Shown here: positions 1 to 7,121 of the stretch, one piece after another | How positions within the stretch are numbered: position 1 is the first letter of the stretch | Layout of the letters: every line of letters starts with the position of its first letter | Assembly: GCA_001796415.1 (NCBI GenBank) | Contig: MGML01000136.1 | Location: forward strand, 9,451-19,026 | Length of the DNA: 9,576 nt | Direction: 5' to 3' | From: Chloroflexi bacterium RBG_13_46_14 | GTDB taxonomy: Bacteria > Chloroflexota > Dehalococcoidia > Dehalococcoidales > UBA2162 | Position numbers and translations under genes: made by a program | The notes under the pieces: model-generated | What the model was told of the DNA's origin: nothing | Database searches by the model: none | What the model saw: only the letters and a program-made list of their open reading frames with translations

Positions 1-725
1 CTATTCTGGTTAGTAAAGGCAGCCGGCAAATTCTTGTAGACGGAGGTCCGAGCCCGCAGGCTATTACAACAGCACTGGGCAAAGAAATGCCGTTCTGGGA
101 CAGAACGATAGACCTTGTAGTTTTGACCCATCCGGATGCTGATCATATTACCGGCCTTATCGAAGTACTGCACAGATATGATGTGAAACAGGTACTCTAC
201 CCTGATATAGAGGTTTATTCGGATTTGTATGGTGAATTTCTCAAATTTATCGAGGGAAACGGCATCCCCACCGTTCTGGCAGAATCAGGCCAGCGTATCA
301 ACCTGAGCGAGGATATATACCTTGATGTACTCAACCCTATACGCAATGTTCAATATTCCGATATGGATAATAACAGCGTAGTTTTGCGTCTTGAGTCGGG
401 AACCGTAAATTACCTTCTAACCGGAGATATCATGAAAGAAGAAGAATATACTCTTCTATTACGCCGGGCATTTAAAGCGAGTACAATTCTCAAGTTAGCT
501 CATCATGGTTCATCATCCTCCACCACCGATGAATTCCTGAACGTAGTAAATCCGGCAATAGCGATAGTCTCAGCAGGCATGGATAACAGGTATGGCCATC
601 CGAATGAAGACGTCATGGAAAGACTGAAAATGAAAGGGAATATCACTGTTTTTGATACAGGAATTCATGGTACGATAGAGTTTATCTCTGATGGTAATAA
701 TGTTAGGGTCAAAACAGAGAAGTAG
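1..725 (+). CDS. comEC: ComEC/Rec2 competence protein, C-terminal metallo-beta-lactamase domain (5' end outside window)
   Basis: The reading frame is open from the first bases of the window to the TAG at 723-725, giving 240 visible residues. No start is present, so this is the tail of a longer protein. An internal Met at position 87 lies after recognisable domain sequence (LVDGG) and is not the start. The visible part is a metallo-beta-lactamase fold. It has the metal-binding HPDADH (residues 43-48), NNSVVL (123-128), TGD (140-142), AHHGS (HH 167-168) and GHP (198-200), in the order typical of the ComEC C-terminal domain. ComEC is the inner-membrane channel for single-stranded DNA in natural transformation, and this domain is thought to act as a nuclease. 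The membrane Competence domain would lie to the left. A stand-alone secreted MBL hydrolase of the same family is the main alternative. Confidence 0.85.
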   Translation, partial: ILVSKGSRQILVDGGPSPQAITTALGKEMPFWDRTIDLVVLTHPDADHITGLIEVLHRYDVKQVLYPDIEVYSDLYGEFLKFIEGNGIPTVLAESGQRINLSEDIYLDVLNPIRNVQYSDMDNNSVVLRLESGTVNYLLTGDIMKEEEYTLLLRRAFKASTILKLAHHGSSSSTTDEFLNVVNPAIAIVSAGMDNRYGHPNEDVMERLKMKGNITVFDTGIHGTIEFISDGNNVRVKTEK

Positions 726-792
726 CAGCCATATTCCAAATATACATTATCATCGTATGCTGAAGTGAATCATCTTACTATATATTATTCAT

Positions 793-800
793 AAGGAGGA
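793..800 (+). promoter_or_regulatory. Strong ribosome binding site fixing a TTG start
   Basis: ATAAGGAGGA contains a near-perfect anti-16S complement (AAGGAGGA), 7 nt before the TTG at 808. No ATG or GTG is positioned as well, so this site selects the TTG as start of the SMP-30 family gene. Confidence 0.75.
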
Positions 801-807
801 AACCGTT

Positions 808-1716
808 TTGGAGTTAAACTATCTGGCAAATGATAAAAGACTTAAAGAAATCGTTCCCGAAAGGTTAGTGGCTGAGCAAGCTGCATCCGGATTTGGATTC
901 ACCGAAGGTCCGGTCTGGTGCGGTGATTATCTCCTTTTCAGCGATATTCCCCGTAACCGTATAATACGACTTGATCTTCTCAGTGATGGTCCTGAAGTTA
1001 CTACGTTTCGCCGCCCCAGCGGTAATTCCAACGGGCTGACTCTTGACCGAAGCGGACGACTGATCGTCTGTGAGTCTACAACAAGAAGGTTAACCCGTAC
1101 CGAGATAGACGGCAGGATTGCAGTACTGGCTGAAAGGTATAATGGAAAGAGACTGAACAGCCCGAATGATGTGGTGGTCAGGCTTGATGGTACCGTATAC
1201 TTCACCGACCCATTTTATCTTTCCGGTAATCCTCCTCCCCCGGAAGAGTTAGGTTTTAAAGGGTTTTTCAGTGTTACGCCGGACGGAGAACTTCACCTGC
1301 TGGCTGATGACTATATATTCCCGAACGGCCTGGCGTTCTCTCCGGATGAGTCTATTCTATACGTGAACGATACGCGTAACAGACACATCAGGTCATATGA
1401 CGTAAATGAGGATGGCAGTATTGGTAACGAGAGAATACTCATAGAAATGAAAGGAGAAGAACCAGGAGCGCCGGATGGTATGAAAGCCGATATTGAGGGA
1501 AATATTTACTGTACCGGACCCGGTGGGATATGGGTAATAAGCCCTGATGGAAATCATCTAGGAACGATCAATTTCCCGGAGATACCGGCCAACCTCTGCT
1601 GGGGAGATAAGGACTGGAAAACTCTCTACGTTACCGCCCGTACCAGTGTGTATCGTTTAAGGCTCCTGGCTACGGGAATTGCCCCATATAACGTCGAACC
1701 TTTCCCGTGGTCCTGA
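808..1716 (+). CDS. SMP-30/gluconolactonase/LRE family sugar-lactone hydrolase
   Basis: A 302-residue six-bladed beta-propeller protein of the SMP-30/gluconolactonase family, at the usual family length. Members are divalent-metal enzymes that hydrolyse sugar lactones or related esters. The expected metal ligands can be seen: Glu33 in FTEGPVW, Asn173 in FPNGLAF and Asp223 in APDGMKAD. Asn120 in NSPNDVVV matches the substrate-site Asn. Repeated blade motifs (GLTLDRSGRL, AFSPDESILYV, ADIEGNIYCT) support the fold. There is no signal peptide, so it is probably cytoplasmic. Translation starts at TTG with an excellent Shine-Dalgarno. It sits 82 nt after comEC and 62 nt before dinB, and neither neighbour suggests a substrate. 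The substrate (gluconolactone or another lactone) cannot be told from sequence. Confidence 0.88.
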   Translation: MELNYLANDKRLKEIVPERLVAEQAASGFGFTEGPVWCGDYLLFSDIPRNRIIRLDLLSDGPEVTTFRRPSGNSNGLTLDRSGRLIVCESTTRRLTRTEIDGRIAVLAERYNGKRLNSPNDVVVRLDGTVYFTDPFYLSGNPPPPEELGFKGFFSVTPDGELHLLADDYIFPNGLAFSPDESILYVNDTRNRHIRSYDVNEDGSIGNERILIEMKGEEPGAPDGMKADIEGNIYCTGPGGIWVISPDGNHLGTINFPEIPANLCWGDKDWKTLYVTARTSVYRLRLLATGIAPYNVEPFPWS

Positions 1717-1778
1717 TTATTGAATGATCCTGAATTGAAAAATAAAAATCCTTCTTAATATCCTGTATCACCATAAAG

Positions 1779-2969
1779 ATGGCACAGCGAACTATAATGC
1801 ATGTCGACCTTGATGCCTTTTTCGTTTCGGTTGAGGTGGTTCTGAATCCGGAACTGAAAGGCAAGCCTGTAGTTGTCGGCGGCAGACCTGACGCACGAGG
1901 TGTAATATCCGCCGCATCATATGAAGCCCGAGCATTTGGATTACACTCGGCTATGCCTTTAAAAACAGCCAGTCGTCTCTGTCCTCAGGCAATATTTATC
2001 GAAGGTAATTTCCAGAGATATAGAGAAGCATCGAAAAAATTCATGGCAATCCTTGCCGATTTCTCACCGTTCATAGAACCGATGGGACTGGATGAAGCTT
2101 ATCTCGACGTTACCGGATTCGAATCTCTTCATGGTACTATCCGCGGGATGGCAGTCTCGATTAAGCAACGGGTGATGAATGAGCAGGGACTCTGTGCATC
2201 GATAGGTATCGCACCGTGTAAGGTAGTCGCGAAAGTAGCTTCGGATTACTCAAAACCAGACGGTCTCGTCGAAGTAAAGCCCGGAAAAGAACGAGACTTC
2301 TTCGCTCCTTTACCGGTCGGCAGGTTACCCGGAATTGGGAAACAAGCTCAGAAACGCCTGAAGGAGCTGGGAGTGACCACCATCGGGCAGCTTGCTTCTA
2401 TGCCCTTGAAAACACTGAACAGTCATTTCGGTATAACAGGAACAACGATGCTTAACGCTGCGAACGGCATAGACAACCGGAAAGTAGAACTCCCGGGTAC
2501 AGCCAAATCCATCAGCCGCGAGACTACTTTCAGAGAAGACACGAATAACAGTGAGTTCCTGAAATCCACCCTTCGGTATCTTGGTGAGAAAGTCGGTGCG
2601 GATTTACGACGAAGAGAAAAACGGGCGAAATGTGTTACTTTGAAAATCAGGTATTCCGACTTCACAACCAGTACACGAAGCCAGACAGTTCAGCAGCCGT
2701 TTGACAGCAATGAAATTATCTTCAGCACTGGTGTAAGATTGCTTGAGAAAGCGATGCAAATCGAAAAGCAGCCGGTACGGCTTCTCGGTATCGGAGTATC
2801 GGGCATAGTTGAACCGGGAGGTCAAATGTCTATGCTCGATAATGAAATGCAACGTCTTGCGAAACTAACTAATACTATCGACGGAATTCGCGATAAATTC
2901 GGATTCTCGGCGATCCAGACAGGCAGAACTCTTTTACTGAGAGACATATTTGCAGTTAACGGGAAATAG
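1779..2969 (+). CDS. dinB: DNA polymerase IV (Y-family translesion polymerase DinB)
   Basis: A 396-residue Y-family polymerase that copies past damaged bases with low fidelity. Catalytic acidic residues are Asp10 in HVDLDAFF and Asp105-Glu106 in GLDEAYLDVT, with Phe15 as the likely steric gate. YEARAFG and SAMP (about 48-60) form the fingers-side nucleotide site. A helix-hairpin-helix follows at LPGIGKQAQKRL (about 183-194), then the little-finger domain from about residue 240. QMSML at 349-353, before the final helix, looks like a sliding-clamp binding motif. The residue two before the catalytic Asp is Gly, where Ser is usual (SLDE). The ATG at 1779 has only a weak ribosome site, but an in-frame stop at 1743 and the normal N-terminal length support it. 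No LexA-type palindrome is obvious upstream. Confidence 0.95.
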   Translation: MAQRTIMHVDLDAFFVSVEVVLNPELKGKPVVVGGRPDARGVISAASYEARAFGLHSAMPLKTASRLCPQAIFIEGNFQRYREASKKFMAILADFSPFIEPMGLDEAYLDVTGFESLHGTIRGMAVSIKQRVMNEQGLCASIGIAPCKVVAKVASDYSKPDGLVEVKPGKERDFFAPLPVGRLPGIGKQAQKRLKELGVTTIGQLASMPLKTLNSHFGITGTTMLNAANGIDNRKVELPGTAKSISRETTFREDTNNSEFLKSTLRYLGEKVGADLRRREKRAKCVTLKIRYSDFTTSTRSQTVQQPFDSNEIIFSTGVRLLEKAMQIEKQPVRLLGIGVSGIVEPGGQMSMLDNEMQRLAKLTNTIDGIRDKFGFSAIQTGRTLLLRDIFAVNGK

Positions 2970-3026
2970 CGCTTTTATACTCTCCCGTACTATCTCGCGA
3001 AATACCAGGGGTACCGGTTCTCTCTC

Positions 3027-4154
3027 CTATTTATCTGCACCTGAGTTCTTTTTACCCTTTGGTCTTTTTAAAAAATCAGGTGCAGTATCGGGGTCTTCGA
3101 ATGTAAGAAGGCGTGCCGGATAATTGATCGTAATTCCTTCTTTATCAAGTCTTGCTTTGAGGCGTTTTATTATCTCGCTCTTAACCCTGAAAGAAGCGAT
3201 CCTGTCTTTCGCCCGTACCCAAATCCAGAAGTTGATATTCGAATCGCCGAATTCCTCATAGGCAAACCGTGGCTCGAAGGTTTTATCAGCCTCGTCAAGC
3301 TCCTGAATTACTTCATTTGCCACTTCGAGTGAAAGTTTTTCAACCTTGGGAAGGTCGGCATTATAACTAACGCCACAATCTATCTGAACCCCCATTTCCA
3401 TAGTCGGACCGTAATAATTGGTAATTATACTTTCAGCCAGCCTGGAATTCGGGATAATAATCAGATTGTTAAAAGGAGTCCGGATTCTTGTACTCCGCCA
3501 GCCGACATCGGTGACGTATCCTCGGATTGATGCATTTTCAAGCTCGATGTAGTCACCAACGCGTACTACTCGATCGGATATTATCTGTGTGCTGGCAAAA
3601 AAGTTAGCCAGTGTTGGTTGAAGTGCAAGTGCTACCGCCAGACCACCAAGACCGAGACCGGCAATAATAGGAGTAATCTGGATAGTCAGGTAATCCAGAA
3701 TAATAAGGATACCAACAGCAATAACCACAATGATCAGGATTCGTCTGATAAAGCGTATCAGACCTTCATCGAATCGTGCTTTTCTTCGTGCCCGCAGCGT
3801 ATGCATATACCAGGTCAGCAGGCTACCGAGAATATTTGCAAAAGCATAGGTAACCAGTGCGATGACTATAACTATGCCAATCTTTCTCAGGACATCAACC
3901 CATTGTTGCATAAATGATAATGTACCAAGTGCGAGTAGAAGACCATCCATAATGATAAAAAACAGTATTGGTCTGGCTATACTCTCAACTAAATGAGGAG
4001 CAAGAGCTGATTTTTTCGTGCGATGTTCGATATAATGCTGAATATATCTGACTAATCTAATAATAGCCCAGGCTAATAATGTGGAAATAACAAGGATAAC
4101 AGCTGCCCAACCTATCTCGAGCAATAATGACCCTTTCACAAAATCCGGTTGCAT
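3027..4154 (-). CDS. MscS family mechanosensitive ion channel
   Basis: A 375-residue small-conductance mechanosensitive channel homologue, expected to release solutes on hypo-osmotic shock. About five hydrophobic segments are visible (roughly residues 11-37, 61-82, 92-117, 136-156, 162-182), two more than E. coli MscS. The last is Gly/Ala-rich (AGLGLGGLAVALALQPTLAN) and matches the pore-lining TM3. The cytoplasmic beta-domain follows (VVRVGDYIEL, GYVTDVGWRSTRIRT, IIPNSRL), then the alpha/beta C-terminal domain and a short basic tail. I chose the ATG at 4154 because GGGAG lies 6 nt upstream (4165-4161). An in-frame TTG at 4172 would add six residues but has no good ribosome site. The gene converges on dinB and diverges from the synthase/thiolase operon. 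Gating behaviour and any role beyond osmotic release are not readable. Confidence 0.92.
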   Translation of the reverse strand: MQPDFVKGSLLLEIGWAAVILVISTLLAWAIIRLVRYIQHYIEHRTKKSALAPHLVESIARPILFFIIMDGLLLALGTLSFMQQWVDVLRKIGIVIVIALVTYAFANILGSLLTWYMHTLRARRKARFDEGLIRFIRRILIIVVIAVGILIILDYLTIQITPIIAGLGLGGLAVALALQPTLANFFASTQIISDRVVRVGDYIELENASIRGYVTDVGWRSTRIRTPFNNLIIIPNSRLAESIITNYYGPTMEMGVQIDCGVSYNADLPKVEKLSLEVANEVIQELDEADKTFEPRFAYEEFGDSNINFWIWVRAKDRIASFRVKSEIIKRLKARLDKEGITINYPARLLTFEDPDTAPDFLKRPKGKKNSGADK

Positions 4155-4198
4155 TGCATTCTCCCGTCTCAAACAATCACTAACTGGTATTAATGGAT

Positions 4199-4227
4199 AA
4201 TTTAACGGCTTACATCAATTTTGTCAA
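4199..4227 (-). promoter_or_regulatory. Candidate sigma-70 promoter for the MscS family gene
   Basis: On the minus strand a perfect -35 TTGACA (4227-4222) is followed after 17 bp by TAAATT (4204-4199), a 4/6 match to the -10 consensus. It gives a leader of about 40 nt before the ATG at 4154. Confidence 0.5.
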
Positions 4228-4270
4228 TCTGGCGATACTAGTTTGTCTATACGTGAAATATTATCGTTTG

Positions 4271-4299
4271 CCTGTCAAGAATACATTCGACAGGCTGTC
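4271..4299. promoter_or_regulatory. Cluster of CTGTC half-sites, candidate operator
   Basis: CCTGTC (4271-4276) and GACAGG (4289-4294) form an inverted repeat with a 12-bp centre. The second arm also starts an 11-bp palindrome, GACAGGCTGTC (4289-4299). Three CTGTC half-sites in 29 bp thus end 5 bp upstream of the -35 box of the synthase/thiolase promoter, in a divergent intergenic region. This is what a repressor or activator site would look like, but no regulator gene is in the window. Confidence 0.4.
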
Positions 4300-4304
4300 T
4301 CAAC

Positions 4305-4334
4305 TTGACGTGTGTTTCCTGATAACCCTATAAT
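4305..4334 (+). promoter_or_regulatory. Sigma-70 promoter of the synthase/thiolase operon
   Basis: TTGACG (4305-4310, 5/6 match) and a perfect TATAAT (4329-4334) are separated by 18 bp. Transcription would begin near 4341, giving a leader of about 24 nt that contains the ribosome site AAAGGAG at 4349-4355, 9 nt before the ATG at 4365. Confidence 0.75.
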
Positions 4335-4364
4335 TGTTTCAATAATAGAAAGGAGAGAAGCTTT

Positions 4365-5792
4365 ATGGTAGGGATTGTATCCTATGGAGCGTATGTGCCT
4401 TTACGAAGGTTGGGTAAGGGAACGCAGGGCTGGCGATCACCCAATGAGAAAGCAGTAGCATATTATGATGAAGACACCATGACAATGGCTGTCGCGGCTG
4501 CTATCGACTGTCTGGGTGATAGGGATCGGCAGACCGTTGATGGCTTGTATTTTGCTTCAACAACCGCTCCCTACAAAGAAAAACTTGCGGCAACGACTGC
4601 TGCAGTCGCTGTTGATCTCCGTAAGGACATTATCACTGCGGACTGTGGTGATACACTCAGATCCGGCATGGGTGCCCTTCGGATGGCTATCGACACGGTG
4701 AAAGCAGGTTCCGCCAAGCAGCTGCTAATAACTGCCTCAGACTGTCGTCTGGGCGATCCTGGCGGTGACCTTGACCAGATATTCGGTGATGGTGCGGCCG
4801 CTTTTCTTATCGGTGATTCCGATGTAATCGCCACACTCGAAGCCTATTATTCAGTATCCAATGAACTATTCGACTACTGGCGGAGCGATACCGCTAAATT
4901 TGTCCATACCTGGGAAGACCGATGGGTCCAGGAAGAAGGCTACATGAAGGTAGTACCAAAGGTGGTGGGAGCGTTCTTTGCGAAATACAAGATGTCACCG
5001 AAGGACATAACCAAGGTTGCTCTTTATGGTAACAACCAGAGAAGACATGGACAGGTTGCCAAGGCTCTCGGTCTTAGACCGGAGCAGGTCCAGGATCCTT
5101 TATTCTCAACAGTAGGAAACACCGGTACCGCGGCTACTCCGATGCAGCTTGTTTCCGCCCTCGAAGACGCGAAACCCGGCGACAAGATCCTCTGTATAGC
5201 TTATGGCGATGGCTGTGATGTCATCCTCTTCCAGGTCACGGATGCTATTACCGGCTATAAACCTAATCGGGCCATGAAAACCCACCTTGCCGCGAAAATG
5301 ATATTCCCCAATTACCAGCAGTACTTCGGATTCCATCATCAGGCCAGAGATACCGAGAGTGGCGGCGGACCAGCTGCATCGGTACTGGCCAGGGAAGTCC
5401 CGGAAATCTACGCCCTCCGCGGCACCAAGTGCAATGTGTGCGGAACGGTCCAGTATCCACCCCAGAGAGTCTGCGTCAAGTGCCAGGCCAAGGACCAGAT
5501 GGAATCATTCAGGCTTTCCGACCGGAGAGGTAAGATATACACGAGGGTTCTGGACTACGCAGCCGGGGTACCCGCATATGAAAGACCAGCAGTAAATTTT
5601 TATCTCGACTGGGACTGCGGTGGCAGAGCGAATTTCCAGCTGACAGACAAGAAACCCAATATAGAGGATGTACCGATAGGCATGGAGGTCGAGATGACTT
5701 TCAGAAACATCATTAACGGCGGCGGCATCCACCATTACTGGTGGAAAGCGATGCCTATCAGGGAAACATGGATTGCGAAGGAGGAGAAGTAA
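4365..5792 (+). CDS. HMG-CoA synthase-like (thiolase-fold) protein fused to a C-terminal zinc-ribbon/OB-fold DUF35 domain
   Basis: 475 residues in two parts. Residues 1 to about 335 resemble archaeal-type hydroxymethylglutaryl-CoA synthase: the N-terminus MVGIVSYGAYVP, the candidate nucleophile Cys94 in TADCGDTL, FGDGAAAFL (140-148), and GNTGTAATPMQL with Asn252. Residues about 350-465 are a DUF35 module: a rubredoxin-like zinc ribbon with Cys356, Cys359, Cys370 and Cys373, then an OB fold. In archaea and related systems DUF35 is a separate protein that bridges synthase and thiolase and may bind CoA; here it is fused. In my reading the catalytic Glu position (GSES in archaeal enzymes) is Thr66 in FASTTAPY. 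The catalytic His position (HQPN, or HQAN in KAS III) is Tyr221 in YGNNQR. Condensation to HMG-CoA is therefore doubtful, and I would not name it a mevalonate enzyme. First gene of an operon with the thiolase. Confidence 0.82.
   Translation: MVGIVSYGAYVPLRRLGKGTQGWRSPNEKAVAYYDEDTMTMAVAAAIDCLGDRDRQTVDGLYFASTTAPYKEKLAATTAAVAVDLRKDIITADCGDTLRSGMGALRMAIDTVKAGSAKQLLITASDCRLGDPGGDLDQIFGDGAAAFLIGDSDVIATLEAYYSVSNELFDYWRSDTAKFVHTWEDRWVQEEGYMKVVPKVVGAFFAKYKMSPKDITKVALYGNNQRRHGQVAKALGLRPEQVQDPLFSTVGNTGTAATPMQLVSALEDAKPGDKILCIAYGDGCDVILFQVTDAITGYKPNRAMKTHLAAKMIFPNYQQYFGFHHQARDTESGGGPAASVLAREVPEIYALRGTKCNVCGTVQYPPQRVCVKCQAKDQMESFRLSDRRGKIYTRVLDYAAGVPAYERPAVNFYLDWDCGGRANFQLTDKKPNIEDVPIGMEVEMTFRNIINGGGIHHYWWKAMPIRETWIAKEEK
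5778..5786 (+). promoter_or_regulatory. Ribosome binding site inside the upstream gene, fixing the thiolase start
   Basis: AAGGAGGAG lies within the last codons of the synthase-like gene, 7 nt before the ATG at 5794. It favours that ATG over an in-frame TTG at 5773, which lies upstream of the site and would encode the unlikely start MRRRRSN. The two genes are separated by 1 nt, so their translation is probably coupled. Confidence 0.75.
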
Positions 5793-5793
5793 C

Positions 5794-6996
5794 ATGGCGG
5801 TTGGCAATATTAAAGATAAGGTTGCCGTAATCGGCATGGGCTGCGTCAAGTTCGGAGAAAACTGGGATAAGAGTGCCAGTGATATGATGATAGACGCCGC
5901 GTACGAAGCCTATGAAGATGCCGGCATCGAGCCCAAAGATATTGAGGCAGCCTGGTTCGGTTCTACACAGATTTCACTCGGTGAACCCCTGGCATATGCT
6001 CTCAAACTCGACCACAAACCCATTACCAGGGTTGAGAATCTCTGCGCCACAGCGACTGATGCATTCAGAAATGCATGTTTCGGTGTTGCATCAGGTATGT
6101 ACGATGTAGTAATGGCTCTCGGATGTGAAAAGCTGAAAGACTCCGGACGTGGCGGTCTCGGAGGTGGTGGTGGAGGTGGCGGCGGTGATATGCTGTTCAT
6201 CCCTTCGGGAGGACCGCATACCGCATTCGCCCAGATGGCCAACAGGTATATGGAAGAATACGGATGGACCTATGATGAGTTCAAACCTATCCTTGCCAAG
6301 ATTGCCGTTAAAAACCATTACAACGGTTCTCTGAACCCCAAGGCACACTTCCAGCAGGCAATCACCGAAGAGCAGGCAATTAATGCCCCGATGATGTCAT
6401 GGCCTCTCGGTCTCTACGACTGCTGCGGGGTCAGCGACGGGTCTGCGGCGGCTATCATCACGAGAGCCGACATGGCAAAAAGTTTCAGGGACGACTATAC
6501 TCTGGTAAAGGGAGTAGGTCTTGCCGTCGGCGCCAGACAGGGCTGGACGAGGCAGGACTTTGATATGGTCCACATGGAGCCTACAGTGCAGGCCGGAAGA
6601 CAGGCTTATGAACAGGCAGGCATTAAGGATCCGTTTAAGGAAATCGACCTTGCGGAAGTCCATGACTGCTTCAGTATAACCGAACTCGTAATCATGGAAG
6701 ACCTCGGCTTCTCACCGCGCGGCCAGGCTCCGGAATACATAAAAGAAGGCAGGTTCCTGCTTGATGGCGACCTGGCGGTCAATCCCGACGGCGGGTTAAA
6801 ATCCTTCGGACATCCGATCGGTGCCAGCGGACTCAGGATGCTCTATGAAGTATACAAGCAGATGCAGGGTAAAGCCGGCCCCAGGCAGAGGAAGAATCCA
6901 ACCCTGGGCTTGACCCATAACTTCGGTTTCAATCCCGGCAGCGGTGTCGGCAGCGTTACAATAATGGGGCAAGCGGACACTAAGTCCTTTAGTTAG
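5794..6996 (+). CDS. SCP-x/non-decarboxylating type thiolase (acetyl-CoA acetyltransferase family)
   Basis: A 400-residue thiolase of the sterol-carrier-protein-x type, the class that pairs with DUF35 proteins. The nucleophile is Cys84 in ENLCATATDA. The catalytic HDCF motif is at 290-293 (EVHDCFS), GGLKSFGHPIGASG carries His340, and LTHNFGFNPGSG closes the active site, so the active-site set looks complete. Thiolases either cleave a 3-oxoacyl-CoA with CoA or condense two acyl-CoAs. With the synthase-like/DUF35 fusion 1 nt upstream, a joint complex that passes an acyl-CoA between the subunits is likely. Precedents are the archaeal thiolase/HMGCS/DUF35 complex, PhlACB and BbsAB. Substrate and direction are not readable. 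Oddity: a run of nine glycines (123-131) within a Gly-rich stretch, in a loop about 40 residues after the nucleophile. Confidence 0.9.
   Translation: MAVGNIKDKVAVIGMGCVKFGENWDKSASDMMIDAAYEAYEDAGIEPKDIEAAWFGSTQISLGEPLAYALKLDHKPITRVENLCATATDAFRNACFGVASGMYDVVMALGCEKLKDSGRGGLGGGGGGGGGDMLFIPSGGPHTAFAQMANRYMEEYGWTYDEFKPILAKIAVKNHYNGSLNPKAHFQQAITEEQAINAPMMSWPLGLYDCCGVSDGSAAAIITRADMAKSFRDDYTLVKGVGLAVGARQGWTRQDFDMVHMEPTVQAGRQAYEQAGIKDPFKEIDLAEVHDCFSITELVIMEDLGFSPRGQAPEYIKEGRFLLDGDLAVNPDGGLKSFGHPIGASGLRMLYEVYKQMQGKAGPRQRKNPTLGLTHNFGFNPGSGVGSVTIMGQADTKSFS
6145..6186 (+). repeat. GGN-codon tract encoding a polyglycine run in the thiolase
   Basis: Twelve of 14 consecutive codons are Gly, ending in nine in a row (6160-6186). 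The codons used are GGA, GGT and GGC in mixed order (gga ggt ggt ggt gga ggt ggc ggc ggt), so it is not a pure trinucleotide repeat. Flanking sequence stays in frame and thiolase-like, so the tract is a real part of the protein or a recent in-frame expansion. Confidence 0.85.
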
Positions 6997-7020
6997 ACGA
7001 AGAACCGGACTTAAACGCAA

Positions 7021-7052
7021 AGGCTCCTCACAGGAAACAGAGTGAGGAGCCT
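7021..7052 (+). terminator. Strong hairpin after the synthase/thiolase operon, probable terminator
   Basis: AGGCTCCTCAC (7021-7031) pairs perfectly with GTGAGGAGCCT (7042-7052) around a 10-nt loop, 24 nt after the thiolase stop. The GC-rich 11-bp stem is typical of an intrinsic terminator. The following tract (ATTCTTGTGTG) is only moderately T-rich, so termination may be incomplete or the hairpin may mainly protect the mRNA 3' end. Confidence 0.7.
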
Positions 7053-7095
7053 ATTCTTGTGTGCATGAAAATATCCCGCGTGTCCTGCTGATTAT

Positions 7096-7121
7096 GATAA
7101 ACAGGTGAAATCTTGTTTATC
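7096..7121. promoter_or_regulatory. 10-bp inverted repeat overlapping the ilvE promoter, candidate operator
   Basis: GATAAACAGG (7096-7105) and CTTGTTTATC (7112-7121) are inverted with a 6-bp centre. The outer 8 bp are perfect (GATAAACA/TGTTTATC) and there is one G-T mismatch further in. The right arm covers the -35 element at 7113-7118, so a bound dimeric repressor would block RNA polymerase. If the region is transcribed by read-through it could also fold as a hairpin. Confidence 0.55.

Noticed and set aside
1717..1778. SOS (LexA) box upstream of dinB
   Set aside because: No clear palindrome of CTGT-ACAG or GAAC-GTTC type is present in the 62-nt spacer, so LexA control of dinB cannot be claimed from sequence although lexA lies in the same window.
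2959..2988. Inverted repeat ACGGGA/TCCCGT spanning the dinB stop codon
   Set aside because: Six-bp stem with an 18-nt loop and no T run after it; likely chance, although the dinB/mscS convergence would be a natural place for a terminator.
3618..3917. Plus-strand open frame of 99 codons opposite the MscS family gene
   Set aside because: Its product is a low-complexity Asn/Asp/Ser-rich string, the mirror of the hydrophobic membrane codons on the other strand.
5773..5793. Upstream TTG as thiolase start
   Set aside because: It lies before the AAGGAGGAG ribosome site and would add an atypical MRRRRSN leader; the ATG at 5794 is correctly spaced.
5505..5849. Minus-strand open frame across the synthase/thiolase junction
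   Set aside because: It is antisense to two strongly supported genes and has no recognisable motif or ribosome site.
6151..6186. Possible G-quadruplex in the glycine-codon tract
   Set aside because: G runs are only two to three bases long, so at best an unstable two-layer structure; the protein-level Gly run explains the sequence.
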